64,000 bases of DNA from Sipunculus nudus (GCA_026874595.1 CM049317.1:58456118-58520117); one strand, 5' to 3'; numbered from the stretch's first letter, positions 24,901 to 36,968 are shown. The notes: generated from the sequence alone by a model not told the origin. Made by a program: numbers and translations.

Positions 24901-25540
24901 GACGAACATTTCGCATTAACACGGGTTTTATTTTTTTAACGTTAATTTATGTATGCCATCCTAATTGCTCGCCTGCTCGGTGATTGTTCTCGGTCCAGAT
25001 GGAAGCAGTAAAGTAAGAAAATGATTCTAAACTTTCACTATTTTCCAATAATAAGCCTACAAATTAAACGCACTAGTATTTTCATTTAAAGGAACAATTT
25101 CGATGGAATTATTTAGCGTAGTTCAGGTGATACACGCATGCTGTGGTCACTTTTGTTGTTTTACTCGAATGATAGACCTTTGTGTCTCCAAGCTCGCTAC
25201 CAGAAACCAAATAATCTTTCTTTGTGCCGATTCAATTTAATTGTAGCAAAGTTTTGAAGAATCAATTATTGCTCTGTTATTTTATTAAACGCTCCAGTAT
25301 AGGAAAACAAATGAGCCCCCTGAATGTGAGTACAATTTTATTTTTTTTGTAAAAATACTTTTGCTTGTAACTTTTAAATCAATTAATTTATAATGAAAAC
25401 ACGGACCTTCAACTAAATTAATGATTAATTAATAGAATTGTCACCATTCATGCATCAATTTTATGGACCACCAATTTTATATATTAACTTAATTTACCTT
25501 TATATTTTAAAATGATAAACAATAATACGTTTTATATTGT
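24901..25540. other. Intergenic, no gene seen
   Basis: Nothing recognisable. Confidence 0.55.
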
Positions 25541-25541
25541 C

Positions 25542-25594
<53 letters not shown>

Positions 25595-25720
25595 CAATAG
25601 TGTACGTATGATGTTGTATAAAATAAAATAAGATATACACTATATCTGTTTACACACATGCACACACACACATGCACACACACACACACATATATATACA
25701 CACAGAGTGAGAGAGAGAGA
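25541..25720. repeat. (TA)n followed by (CA)n and (GA)n microsatellites
   Basis: TA tract at 25,541-25,591, an ACATGCACACACA-type tract at 25,654-25,702 and a GA tract at 25,706-25,720. Confidence 0.95.
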
Positions 25721-26039
25721 CAGAGATTTACTGAAGATTCAAGATTTATTTATTATTCAACATTTATCAGAGGGATTTACCTTGCCGAGGATTTCATCAG
25801 TTTGGTTACAATCAAGAGCAGTTATGTGCTCTGATAGTGTTTGGCAAAAATAGTATTGAATCTCTACTTGTAATTTCTTCATCCGGCAGTTTCTATGCAG
25901 TCTTCTTTATTATATGATTCAGCCATATTAACGCCATATGTTATACTTCGTATACCACCCTATAAAGAACCCTATACTTATTAACACATCTATCTAAAAG
26001 GCGTCACTGTTTATCTTAACCTTCGCAGACTAACACGGC

Positions 26040-26086
<47 letters not shown>

Positions 26087-26226
26087 GATTTTTTTTTAAA
26101 TTCTGTATTATGATTGCAAATCATTAATCATCAGATAATTAACATATACGTTACTTATATATATTATATATTGCATTATATATATTACATATGTGTATAT
26201 AGTATTATTCATTATATATTTATCTG

Positions 26227-26275
<49 letters not shown>

Positions 26276-26380
26276 TCAATGAACAGTTTATGAAAAAATA
26301 AACGAAGAGTAATAAAAAACAGCAAAAAGAAAAGTTACAATTACATACCTTTCTAAACTAAGAAAGAGGCTAAAAAAAAG
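25721..26380. other. Intergenic AT-rich with (TA)n at 26,040-26,084 and 26,232-26,273
   Basis: Two pure TA tracts and TA-rich filler; no gene. Confidence 0.6.
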
Positions 26381-26920
26381 CCACCATCAACATGCGTGCA
26401 CTGAGAAACGTAAGATATGTCGGTTTGCGGTTTTCCTATGTTTAAAATGAAATCCATGGCATGCAAAGAAGGCATATATGATGCATTTTAATGAGCTTAT
26501 CCAGAAATATCCGTACAGAGAGCATCTTTTGTGTGTTAACCGAATAGCGGCTTGTATAGATTTAAGGTTTTCCTCTTGTGCATTTCTTGACAATGAAGAA
26601 ATTATACAGTGTATTTTAGTGAAAGCGTATATCCATACAAATGTCACCGCACATATATTTATTATGCACAGTTTGAATTTATATAGAGGGCACACCAGAA
26701 GTAAACCAGCGGACCCTATTGATTGTATGCTGTCTCAGGCTGGCGAACTTCGGCGACAGTGGTTCTACCCAGGACCAATTATGTCATATAATGTCTCTCG
26801 TATTATCCGGGAAACCAGAAAATACACATAAAACCCCACTGATTACTTTCACCCCCAACATCAAAGGGTTTCATGGTCTCACGCACCAGCGGGTACTGAT
26901 GTAAAATTACTTTCTCCCAA
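26381..26920. other. Complex island with long frames on both strands, no recognised protein
   Basis: A 117-codon plus-strand frame (26,478-26,831) overlaps a 102-codon minus-strand frame (26,387-26,695). Neither contains a motif I recognise. The 26,700-26,900 part is GC-richer and includes a TCF-like CATCAAAGGG (26,859-26,868). Opposite-strand openness argues against either being a real gene. I treat it as a possible conserved noncoding block. Confidence 0.3.
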
Positions 26921-27849
26921 CCCCTCACTGAAGCATTCGTATTTTCTGTATGCACACACACATATTTATATGTATATATTAGTATTAATGCTAATGTTGT
27001 TCATATTTTTTAAATTTGTTACTCCTTTCATATGATATTTTATGATTTTTTATGTGTCCTCCTTGATTAAAATAAAATTTAAAATTTAAAATTCCAATCT
27101 AAATTTAATATTAACATAATATATATTTTAAGGGCCTAATATTAATTTCAAACGACTTCATGGTTGATTTTGAGTTTGTGTTTTTTCCAGTGCTGCTACC
27201 TCAAGAAAGAGAGAAATGATACTGAAAATATGGAATTCCATCATGTTCTCAAAATCACTGTTATCCTCCTATTTTTTGTATCGAATATTTGTTTTATATA
27301 TATTCATATTGTATTATACGAATTTTTGCTGAGCTGGGTATCGAGCGTCATATGTATATTATATTTGTATACAAACAGAGCAATATATTAATAATATCTA
27401 ACAATTTTCTCGGTCGTTTTCTAATTTTTTTCTTTAAAATCACGGGGATTTGAGCATTTCTTTTTTTTTCCTGTCAATCAACTGTTATATTTATAATCAT
27501 CAATTATAAATACAAGACATAATTTTTCCATGCTTTATTTCAAACCTTAACAACCTTAACTTTATATGGATTTTTTGGAAATGTTGTACATATTTCAAAT
27601 GTTTTCGTGCAGTACATATGACTATATGTACCTATACATATATGTAGTATTCTCTCATTTATCACATATCCTTAACGAAAATATAACACACGCGTAATTT
27701 AAGGCAAAGCTGAAAGTCATTAACAAATGTGCAAAAGCGTTGCCTTCAGTGTTAATATATATGCTCAGTTTCTGATTGCCTGTATTCATAACATGTAAAT
27801 ATATCTGTATGAAATGTACAAGATAGATATTTATATATGTAATATGTAT
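26921..27849. other. Intergenic AT-rich, no gene seen
   Basis: The frame at 27,164-27,391 is hydrophobic AT-driven sequence. A pyrimidine tract ending in CAG at about 27,190 mimics a splice acceptor, but no exon follows that I can support. Confidence 0.5.
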
Positions 27850-28002
27850 TGTTACGGAGACAAATTGCCTAGGTGAAAATATCGGGGATCCTTTATTTGA
27901 ACCCATGTCGGTGACGCACATGTCCGGCGTTCCAACCGCTTCGCTAGAAAAGCAAGCTTCACTAACGAGACAGTTCAGTCCGCTTTTATGTCACCCCTAA
28001 CA
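27850..28002 (-). mobile_element. Tiny LTR-like (TRIM-type) solo element carrying tRNA-like pol III boxes
   Basis: A 153-bp unit with TG...CA termini (TGTTACGG at one end, CCCTAACA at the other, 5-bp inverted ends TGTTA/TAACA), flanked by the 4-bp direct repeat GTAT (27,846-27,849 and 28,003-28,006). On the minus strand it contains an A-box-like TAGCGAAGCGGTTGG (complement of 27,932-27,946) and a B-box-like GGGTTCAAAT (complement of 27,895-27,904) at tRNA-like spacing. There is no coding capacity and no second copy nearby, so it looks like a solo terminal repeat and a fossil. A tRNA-SINE with chance TG/CA ends is the alternative. Confidence 0.5.
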
Positions 28003-28009
28003 GTATGTA

Positions 28010-28530
28010 TATGATTTTGCTTTATTCAAGCATATATGAAAACTAATATGCAACGGAATATTAACTTTAGGTAATACCTTTTGGCCGATATGACTTTAAA
28101 TTTTACTTTATTGATGATTTGCTTTAAGATATTCCATTCACTATTCGCATGTGGTCTATCTAAATAAATTAAAAATTTGCCGAAATTTACTTAAGTATAA
28201 CTGCAAAGACCCAATTTCTTATTTAAAAAAATATTATCTGCATGGTAAATATATTTCTAGATATATTTGATATATGTAATTATCGAATGGAATCAATAAC
28301 TGATCCCCCCCCCCCACACACACACATACATTAAATATTATTTTAAAGTAGACCAGACGCTTAACAATAAAACTTCAATTCCTGGAAAACCTAAAAATCA
28401 TCAGTATATAAAAATCCATTATCAGTCATTGAATTTTTTAATTTGTAAAGTTGATTTTTAATAACTTAAACTAATTTGATGTATTTTATGTATTTGCTAC
28501 CCTATCCATGCAGGTCATATTTAATTGAGA
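28010..28530. other. Intergenic AT-rich, no gene seen
   Basis: Includes a C11 run (28,305-28,315) leading into CACACA. Nothing else. Confidence 0.55.
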
Positions 28531-29080
28531 GGTGCGTGCGTTCATGTGCGTTATCTACAATTTCGCACATACTTTAACATGGCAGTCATGCGTTGGAGCC
28601 CATAACTCAAGCATTAAATGTTACAACGAATGATTGCACTTACTTCTTGGGTGTTATCAAGTGGTCAACTACAAGAGCTGCGTGTGTAATCGTGCAATAG
28701 CCCTAGCAATTTTACTCGAAGGATAACCCAAGAAACAAGAACGGGGCACGGCAACTTTAGGTATATGTACGTTTATATAGCAGCTAAGATTGCGGTTCCA
28801 ATAAAAGCAATGTTTTGGTCGGTGGCTTCGGCGGTAAAAGCGGAAATTTTACTGTATAATTTCTATACTAAGACTCAAGAACCGTTCAAACTAGGGACGG
28901 CTGCAATCTGCCCGGGGTGAATGAGGTCTAAATGGCCATTTTTATGTCGTTGTGTTTTGTTCCTGCCATAAACTTATCATCTCGTTTGTGACTCGCTGAT
29001 ATGTCCACTGATCACGTCAACTTCTCAGGGCAATCAAAACAATTATAGCATACTTGATGTAGCGTTTTTTGTCACCCCCA
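28531..29080. promoter_or_regulatory. Candidate regulatory island
   Basis: About 550 bp of non-repetitive, GC-richer DNA with no long frame. It includes an NK2-type word TCAAGTGG (28,657-28,664). Composition and lack of repeats suggest a constrained noncoding element; function is not shown. Confidence 0.32.
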
Positions 29081-29309
29081 CAAAACTGGATTTTATTTTC
29101 ACTTTATGATCTAAATGCATGGCTTTGGCAATACTTCCATGCATGCTCCGTGAATCACTTGACTGCCCGCCAAAACGTTCTTTTCATATGCATTCTTTTA
29201 CTTTCAGTTAAACTGTGTAACCTGCTTTTCCGTATGATATATGATTTTCAAGTTTCAAAGTCGAGAAGTTCCTGCAATATATCTTAAAATCTTAAACCAT
29301 TCAATTGGA

Positions 29310-29700
29310 TGAAAAATTGGAGCGTCCGGGACGCTCAGGCGAGTCAAGTGGGGATTCACGTGGGATTTTTCCCAAGGGGAGGGCATATGTATCAAATTAA
29401 AGGTTTATGTAAATTTTAATTTTATTTAATACTTCCGTCATTATCATATCATTACATTGTTGCATATCGTGTCATCATATAAATCTATTATTAAGAAAAC
29501 TAAGGGACAGTTTTCAGCGCAATTTAAGACTAGATCGTATGAGGTAGTCGGCAATGCCAAGTACATGACTGTTTAAAGAGTTTCTTTCGGTTCTTCAGCC
29601 AGAAATTCGCGGACGGTCATACAGAACCGAGATTAAGGTTTTGAGCCTTACCGACGATAACCCCCGCATTGCAGAAAGCCCTGATTATATATATGTGCAG
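29310..29700. promoter_or_regulatory. Candidate regulatory island with a perfect GC-rich palindrome
   Basis: Begins with a 17-bp inverted repeat GAGCGTCC-G-GGACGCTC (29,320-29,336). Then follow TCAAGTGG (29,344-29,351, NK2-like), the E-box CACGTG (29,357-29,362) and a kappaB-like GGGATTTTTCCC (29,362-29,373), all within 55 bp. The rest to 29,700 is GC-richer and non-repetitive. The density of palindromic sites is unusual for the neighbourhood; activity is inferred. Confidence 0.38.
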
Positions 29701-30410
29701 TCACCAAGGCTACACTATATTTTGCTTTTTTACTATTTAATTAACTGATTAAAAAAAGATTAACGTTTCACCTGATTAACATTCTCTTCGATATGACAGG
29801 TCTTACATCAACATCTAATCGCAATAGATAACTGCCATTTAAAGAAAACATTCGTTCCCTAAACCATTTGATCTCGGCTGTATCTGAGCTTAAAATCTAA
29901 TTCCTTTATTATTTATGTTTCATATTTCATTAAAATAGAAAGAATTACGGTATAAAATTAAATTTATCCTCATTCACTATATATATATCAAGCATATCAT
30001 GAATTCATATTAGTTAAAATTGGACAATTCTAAGTTTATAATGCGATTCAGTATGTTATACTTCTAACAAATAAATATGATACACTTTGATCTCTGCCTT
30101 CTTAGAACGTGCCATAAATTATTATGATTGTAATCTTAATATTATATACATATGTTTTGAGTTAGAATTCTCGAAAATTGTTTATCAGGAATACATTTCT
30201 AACTAATCAGTTCAAAAGAATTTCTGTGAAGAAGATACGCGATTTTTTACTTACATTGTAGTTTTGGAAAACACTCATCACAGTTATTCATGTAGTTTGC
30301 TAGTCGGTTTGGACGTGCATATATACAAAGTAAAACTTAATGGAAAGCTGATATAAAGATGATGAATAATTGGTGGCAATTAGTATTCGCTGAGCCAGGA
30401 TAGGGTAGTC
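29701..30410. other. Intergenic AT-rich, no gene seen
   Basis: Nothing recognisable. Confidence 0.55.
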
Positions 30411-30414
30411 GATA

Positions 30415-30955
30415 ATAGGATGATGAAAAGCCGAAGGAACTGATATTTAATAAAAGAATCTGGAGGGCAAATATCGAATATCGCTGATTTGTGTGATATT
30501 TGATATTCGCAAGCGAATGTCGAATGTAGCTATTTGGTGTGGTATTGATACGCGAAATTTAAATGTGGCTAATTGTTTTTTTACCCACAGCAAATTATTG
30601 CCTTTAAAGGAATATTATTGCCCTTACAGGAATAACTGAAGTGAGTTCCCGCTGTCCAGCTGTAAAACCTACCGATCGGCTCATTGGTACAGAGATTCAC
30701 AAAACATGCATGCAGAGGGTCAAACACAGGAAATAACACAGGCTGGTTTGCCGGCGTTATGTTTGTGTAGTGCGAGTTAATTGTCTGTGGAGGCCAGGCA
30801 TATGACAAGAGAAGATATTCTCAGTGAATTTGAGGCCCCCTCATCAAAGCGTTTCGAATTTTCCCCAAATGTTGCATGCGAATATCGAATGTCTCTAACT
30901 TATGTGATTTCTGTGATATTCGTCGAATATCCTTGATTTGAGCAACTCTAGTCCC
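30415..30955. mobile_element. Possible inverted-repeat element with GAATATCGAAT motifs at both ends
   Basis: The left flank holds repeated ATATCGAATATCGC/GATATTCG words (30,465-30,530) and the right flank repeats them in inverted sense (30,868-30,935). Between them are about 270 bp of different, GC-richer sequence. This could be one short inverted-repeat transposon or one interrupted by a later insertion. Exact ends and any target-site duplication were not established. Confidence 0.4.
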
Positions 30956-31620
30956 GTACACTAACATCTTTGCGAACAGTGACTATCACTGGATGTTTGG
31001 GACCTTTTTTTAAAGAAATGTCATATTTTGTATCATCACGAATAATAAAAATAAGATTGCTACCGAATCATTTTGCCTTATTGGGCCCCAAAACAGCAGA
31101 CGCATTGCACATGAGTGATGAAAAGTGCATATTCCTCATTTCCGAAACAGTCTGGCCACAACTGCCATGTATAGGTTCATACACTTGTGACGTTGTTTTT
31201 GCGAGGTCAGTGTTTGATAGGGGCACAGAATTACAACAAGAAATTACTCCAAGGACAGTATCAAGGCGAAAATCTATCTTCGGAGAGAGTTTGGAGGCAA
31301 TTAGGTCCGTACCTTTCAGGTAAATTATAATAGATTATGCACATGCACCCGAACACACTGAAACAACAAACACGATTACATGCTTATCATTTCTGCCCCG
31401 CCAGCCTGCCTTACTCCCCAACAAGACCAGCTTGAAAATGGTTGGATATGCTTTACACTGTTATCCAAGAATTCTTCATTTCAATACCAGTAATAATCTG
31501 ACTCCTGTGGATACATCTGGTCATGAGGTATGATTCAAAATACATTTTTCATTTGAATATAAAACATACAGCCACTGAGTGCAGATCATTCTTTAATTAT
31601 AAGAACAAATTATACGTGTT
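30956..31620. other. Complex region, one unrecognised 117-codon frame
   Basis: The plus-strand frame at 30,970-31,323 has no recognisable domain. It ends at CAG followed by GTAAAT, a splice-donor-like junction at 31,320. Without an acceptor or a homologue I do not call an exon. Confidence 0.3.
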
Positions 31621-31624
31621 TGTG

Positions 31625-31745
31625 GTCACTTATTCGGTCCATTTATTCCCAGGTTCATTCGTGCAGTGACTGAACATTTGTGATAACGATCCTGAATCCG
31701 GATCATGGGCCGGATCCACACCAAAAATGTAATCGATTTTTCCTT
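31625..31745 (+). repeat. Interspersed repeat R1, copy 1 (truncated)
   Basis: Shares CACTTATTCGGTCCAT, CCCAGGTTCATTC and the ACATTTGTGA segment with 51,350-51,465 in the same orientation, and the AATCCGGATCATG segment with 34,715-34,960 in the opposite orientation. It ends just before the (TA)n tract at 31,751-31,787. Confidence 0.7.
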
Positions 31746-31748
31746 GTT

Positions 31749-31750
<2 letters not shown>

Positions 31751-31787
<37 letters not shown>
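31751..31787. repeat. (TA)n microsatellite
   Basis: Pure TA tract adjoining repeat R1. Confidence 0.97.
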
Positions 31788-31789
<2 letters not shown>

Positions 31790-31790
<1 letters not shown>

Positions 31791-32320
31791 TGTGTGTGAT
31801 TAATTATTCGAACCATTTTTTTACATTCACCATATATCATTTCGTTTAAATTTAAAGAACGTTGCTGATTTGGCCGATACCATTTGAGGCATCGCACTGA
31901 ACTTCATAAATTTTGTTTGCGTTGGAAATTTATTGGTCTTGGAGGCGTATTGGCATCTGACATACACAGTCTGGTATCGATTAAATGGGGATATATCTAC
32001 ACTGTCAATCCGCTGCGTTGCCTGTTTTAATATGCCATGCACGTCATTTTTATCCTAGCAGTGGTCAAGAAGAATAATTAGTCAAGTTTATTTAACAGAC
32101 TTTCTTGAAGCCCATAAACGCTTCGCAAATCTGTATACATTTAATTTAATAACGAAAGGTCGTTCTTCTGTTAATGGCATATGCTGGCATTCATACAAGA
32201 TAAGAATTATATGTTTTTGTTTAGCACTCCGGGGTGCGGGGTTTTGTATGCATGGAATTAGAAATGGATTATTATAATCTATTAGTTAAGAAGACAACAG
32301 AGAGAATTCCTTAGGTTGTT
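31790..32320. other. Intergenic, no gene seen
   Basis: Nothing recognisable. Confidence 0.5.
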
Positions 32321-33380
32321 TTGACTTTCAGGCGATTCAGATTATCGTGACGGTGCTTGTAGCGTTTAACCATCTCTCACGGCTGTTCAAGTAGATTTCA
32401 TCATTTCCTTTTACTTTTCTGGTAGCGTTTCACCATCTCCCTTGGCGCTTGTGTTCGAGTTTCGCCACCATCCCAGGCTGTTCTGATCGTGTTTTACCAT
32501 TTCCCTTCGGTGGCCAGGTTGGCTTTCACCTTTCTTTTTGAACGCTGCGTGCGCATTTCATCAATGCCCTCAGTTGTTCTGGTCAGTTTCATAATTTCTT
32601 GAGGATAAACCAACCGCGTTTTGTCATTTCCTCCGACAGTTCTGGCAGACTTTCAACATTAAGCTGATCTTTTGGAGTTTAATCATTTAAATGGCAAGTT
32701 CTGGTTCAATTTCATCGTTTTCGTCTGTTGTTTTGGTCGAGTTTCATAATTCCTTTTGGTCTATCTGGTCACGTTTGCTATTTCTCTTGGCTTTTCTGGA
32801 AGACTTTCAGCATTTCCCTTGGCTTTTCTGGAAAACTTTCAGCATTTCCTTTGACTTTTCTGGAAGACTTTCAGCAATTCCCTTGGTATTTCTTGAAGAC
32901 TTTCAGCATTTCCCTTTGTTGTTGTGGAAGGGTTTTACCATATAGCTGGGAAAGTTCTGTCGCATTTTATCATTTCCTTAGGCTTTTCTTGAAGACTTTC
33001 AGCATTTTCCTTGGCTTTTCTGAAAGACTTTCAGCATTTCCCTTTGTTGTTGTGGAAGGGTTTCACCATATAGCTTGGAAAGTTCTGTCACATTTCGTCA
33101 TTTCATTTGGCTTTTCTGGAAGACTTTTAACATTTACCTTGACTGTTGTAATCTCCTGGGATGTTTAAGTGCGATTCACCATTTTCACGGCTCTCGTGGT
33201 GCAGTTTCGCCGTTTATCTTGACTTGTATTTCTTTGATCGTTCCGGTTCCGTTGAAAGGTGCTAATTTTTCGTTCTTGCTGTATACATTTTGCAAACCAC
33301 ATAACACTTCTTTAAAAAACGGTTTTACTAATTTCCTTGGGCTTTACGTTTCAGTTTAAAGTGGTGATTTTTCCCATTGG
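32321..33380. repeat. ~32-bp degenerate minisatellite (CTTTTCTGGAAGACTTTCAG unit)
   Basis: A tandem array with a period of about 32 bp. The best-preserved core is 32,785-33,150, with units built on CTTTTCTGGAAGACTTTCAG then CATTTCCCTTGG; GCTTTTCTGG starts at 32,790 and 32,822. Flanking units decay outward (GTTTCACCATCTCCC variants). A larger block of about 140 bp containing TTGTTGTTGTGGAAGGG is duplicated within it. Since 32 is not a multiple of 3, the phenylalanine-rich frames of 84 and 146 codons are artefacts of the repeat. Confidence 0.88.
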
Positions 33381-34590
33381 TTTCGTCAGTTCTCCTATAG
33401 AGGAGTACCCATCATTTTAATATAAAAATTTTGGCCGAAGATTTCGTCTGCTTAGACGCAGCTATAGAATTTTGCGGGAAATAAAATGTTTATTTTGACC
33501 AACTATTTTCGTGACCTTACGTTACAATGAATTCAGAAGGAAAGGTATTTCTGGTTAATGACGTCATCAACCTTCGTATTGGTGTTTTCTCCGATTTACG
33601 AAAATGTAGCCTTTGTCGAATTTTTTGATAAATTACATGCATGGAAATTACCTGGGGTATTAGCGCCATATCGGCCCTCTGACATTATGACCAGATTACT
33701 TGCTGTCAAAGTGCTTTAAAATTTAGGTCTGATGAACGCATAATAAGGCCCCATGAGGATGCAAATATTTTCATCATTTTTGACAACGCCTCATGGTCTA
33801 CAGGTACACTGTCAATTCACAGAAACCAGACTAATCGTTAGCGTTTTTAGTGTACTTTCTAACAACACCAAAAACGAACGAGAAAAGTTCCTTTTTAAAT
33901 CAGCATATTGGTAAACCCCTCCGCATGTCTGTTGAATTTCTGACCGCATGAATACAGACATGGTTAGCACAGGTTACTAGACGCAGTCAACTTGCACGCG
34001 ATATAGGGTATGACTCGTTATCATAGAGACGGGGTTTCAGTTTAGGTTGTGAGTCCACACGTATTCTCTTGTGTTAATTCATCATTCGTAGCAGAGTGTT
34101 AAGATGATGGGCTGTTTACACCAACATGAATGCAACATGATGGAAGACCACTGCGATGCATTCCTCGATATTGCTTGTATCACGACTCAAGTTGGCTTAC
34201 CAGCCCAATTATCATTGCCTAATGAGTCGGGTTGTCACGGCAACTGGGGTGTGACCTTAGAATTTTGGTCTAAAGTTTCACCAATATTTTTGCCAGAAAC
34301 TCCGCGAGATAGTTGCTAGTTTCCCATATCCCTAATTTTTTTTTTATTCTGATGAAAAAAAAATCCATTAGTTATCACCCTTTTCTTTACTGATTGAGAG
34401 TCTATGGCTATGATGCCAAATTCCAGAATGCTTACAATTCCTAGTCATTAGAAATTAAGGTAAATTTCTTGGGCCTAATGGTGGCACTCTATATTATTGT
34501 ATGGTGATAAAGAAATCCGTACGATATGGAATTTAATCCAGTTCTAAAGTTTTATATCCACGAGTAAGGATTCATACAGGTCCAATCGAG
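33381..34590. other. Intergenic, moderately GC, no gene seen
   Basis: More complex than the left half but with no recognisable domain. The 71-codon frame at 34,104-34,319 is unrecognised. Confidence 0.5.
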
Positions 34591-34599
34591 ATGTCCATA

Positions 34600-34692
34600 T
34601 TTTTTTTTTTTTTTTTTTAACTTGCAGGGTTTACACCGGTGACTTTCTGCTTCCAGTCAAACGCCTCAGCTACAACGTCCTATCCCAAACGA
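34600..34692 (-). mobile_element. Short tRNA-like SINE with poly(A) tail
   Basis: On the minus strand, an A-box-like TAGCTGAGGCGTTTGACTGG (complement of 34,653-34,672) is followed by a B-box-like GGTGTAAACCC (complement of 34,627-34,637), and soon by a long A tail (plus-strand T run at about 34,601-34,618). Essentially a tRNA head plus tail, with no body. No clear target-site duplication. Confidence 0.6.
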
Positions 34693-34714
34693 CGCCATCT
34701 TTCTCTTATTTTTG

Positions 34715-34960
34715 CCTCCGCCAGGAGCCTTTCGTGTGTGTAGGTTCGTGTGTGTGTGTGTTTGTCCACAACATAACCAACGCAATCATGAACGGAATAC
34801 CATGGAACTTTCAGGTCACCTGGAGAATGGGCCAATGAAGAATCTGTTAGATGTTGGTGTGGGTCCGGCTCATGATCCGGATCCAGGATGTGCAGTCACA
34901 TATGCATGATTGAAAATTTGAATATAGGCCGAATAAGTGAATGCAAAGATTTGTTGGGGG
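34715..34960 (-). repeat. Interspersed repeat R1, copy 2 (longest)
   Basis: Starts with GCCTCCGCCAGGAGCC and a GTGTGTGTTTGTCCACAACATAACC segment, then GGCTCATGATCCGGATCCAGG, and ends with GGCCGAATAAGTGAATG. The end matches the inverse of copies at 31,625-31,745 and 51,350-51,465. The opening part resembles a widespread marine-invertebrate repeat type (CCTCCGCCAGGAGG ... GTTTGTC...ACATAAC). No coding capacity. Confidence 0.7.
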
Positions 34961-36600
34961 AACATGGTTCTGTTGACCATCGTCCAGAAGATATGAAATG
35001 ATTGTTTAGGTTGATGGTTTCGACAGCTTTCGTCCACTCTGACGGAAGGTTTCGTCAGCGTGCATGACTGGAATTTCGGCTAATGCTTTTTATTTTCTAG
35101 TTCGATTGTAGCTCACTATAAATTAAATTAAATTTAACAAATTTTAAGGACATATATTCATTCTCTGTAATATTCAAGAGATTAAAGAGTTCAAAGCACA
35201 TTTGATAACTAAATGTATGCAGGCGAGCAATGGGAGCAAGCAACTGAGCGATAATAGGGAATAGGCGATGGAAAGTGCGACTGTAGGAATAATGTCAACG
35301 TAAAAGATAAATATAAGCTTCAGACCTGTGGCTAAGGACTTATATTTCAAATATACCAAAATGTACCCAGAAATTAAGCGGTATTTGAGATTTAGCACAA
35401 ACAAAATATGATAGAAGAAAAAAAGAAATTCTTTGCTTTAAAGCATTTTGTACACAGACGCATGACAGAATATCAAACCTTCCACACCACCCTCAATTCA
35501 TTAGGAAAAATTCTATAGATAAACTTATCATTCTGATTATTTCTTATAGTTTTCTTTCTGAAAAGAAATACTGCTATTTTAGTCTATGTGGGACCTGTGG
35601 ATTACATAAATAGAATTATAATTGCCAATTGCCCGTCAAACGCTACGAAAAAGGGAAACGGTTGTTGTACCTTATTATGACGATGAAAATTCATCTACCT
35701 CAATATCAAACACATAAGCTATAATATTTAATGTCCATTCACATATTAACTGCGCTCGTAAAAAATGATTAAGCCAGTTGCTATTCTATCAGATGTTTTA
35801 AAGATAGCTGCATGCCCTAACTCCGTGCCCTCAACTTTCCCTTCGCTGTTCAGCTTATGAATATCGTGAACGTGATTAACAATTTTTAGTACTACTCCTT
35901 CGTTTAGTCTTTCATTCCTCATTCAGATATAACGTTAATTTTGGGTAAGAACCATTGGTATTCATTTTACGGACGAATGACTATGTTCATTTGATGTGTT
36001 TTTACATAAAGCCAGGGGACCTGATTAGGTTGAGGATTTTGCTGAATATCAGATGTTGAATTAAGTCTTAATACGATCGTATTACGTCTGTATTTGGTAA
36101 CTGCACAGACCCGATTAATGGCATCTTTGACGACAGGTGATTTCAGACCACCAGAGAACCGTCCTGGGGGTATTAGCAGCTTGGTGCTATAGGTATTGTG
36201 ACCGCGATTTCAGTTGCAAGATCAGTAACCGCGAAGGGCTTGTGTTTGACTGATATTGTAAGGATATATTTTGAGGTTATTCATAACAGCATTGACTACA
36301 TAAATTGGACATCATATCCTTCGAACATTTTAAGTATCTTTACCATGTAGGGTTAACTGGCGTAACCATATCATCAGTGTTTGAATTAAATATATTTACT
36401 GGACCATCCCGCGACATATGCGACATCCCGAAATTAGTGCACACGTAACAAACTATGAGCAACAGAAACGGTTTTGAAAGGTATGTCATGAATGAACAAC
36501 TATAGCACTTTATACGGGATATTCCGAGAGTACTCCGAAGCCACAATAAATAAAAAATCCAATAACATTACTGTCATTTTCTTCACTACAGACCACGGCG
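34961..36600. other. Intergenic, no gene seen
   Basis: No repeat, SINE or coding frame I can support across 1.6 kb. Confidence 0.5.
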
Positions 36601-36611
36601 CTATATTCAAG

Positions 36612-36634
36612 CCCCCCCCCCCCCCCCCCCCCCC
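36612..36634. repeat. Poly(C)23 tract
   Basis: The longest homopolymer of the window, 23 consecutive C. The proline run in the overlapping frame is an artefact. Confidence 0.97.
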
Positions 36635-36767
36635 GCAGGAGAAGGAGGCTTTAGGGTTGATGAATTTATTTCTAATCACCTATTCCGGTAAATATTAACG
36701 TGGGTCGCCAATAGTGTAAGAGAGACACGCATCAATGGAATGCAGCTAATTCGTGCTAGAAAAACTT

Positions 36768-36769
<2 letters not shown>

Positions 36770-36814
<45 letters not shown>

Positions 36815-36968
36815 TTGTATATAGTCATAATTATTTGCAAATCTGATGGCAGAGTGCTCGATGGGTGACCAGAGCATATCTATCTAATCAGGCTACAACA
36901 TCTGAAGAGTGCCACACACTAATTAGTAATGAAATGCCTGCAGAAAAAACTATTTTAGTTCTTTCTGT

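Noticed and set aside
27164-27391. Frame after a TTTTTTCCAG acceptor-like site
   Set aside because: Hydrophobic AT-driven peptide with no homologue recognised; pyrimidine tracts of this sort are common here.
29540-29570. TGAGGTAGT, the start of let-7
   Set aside because: Only nine bases match, the rest of the mature sequence differs and no hairpin partner is visible.
30970-31323. 117-codon frame ending at a splice-donor-like CAG/GTAAAT
   Set aside because: No acceptor, no domain and no clear coding composition; noted as a region entry, not a gene.
32691-33359. Overlapping plus-strand frames of 84, 146 and 94 codons
   Set aside because: They translate the 32-bp minisatellite in three frames; repeated F-S-I-S-L peptides are artefacts.
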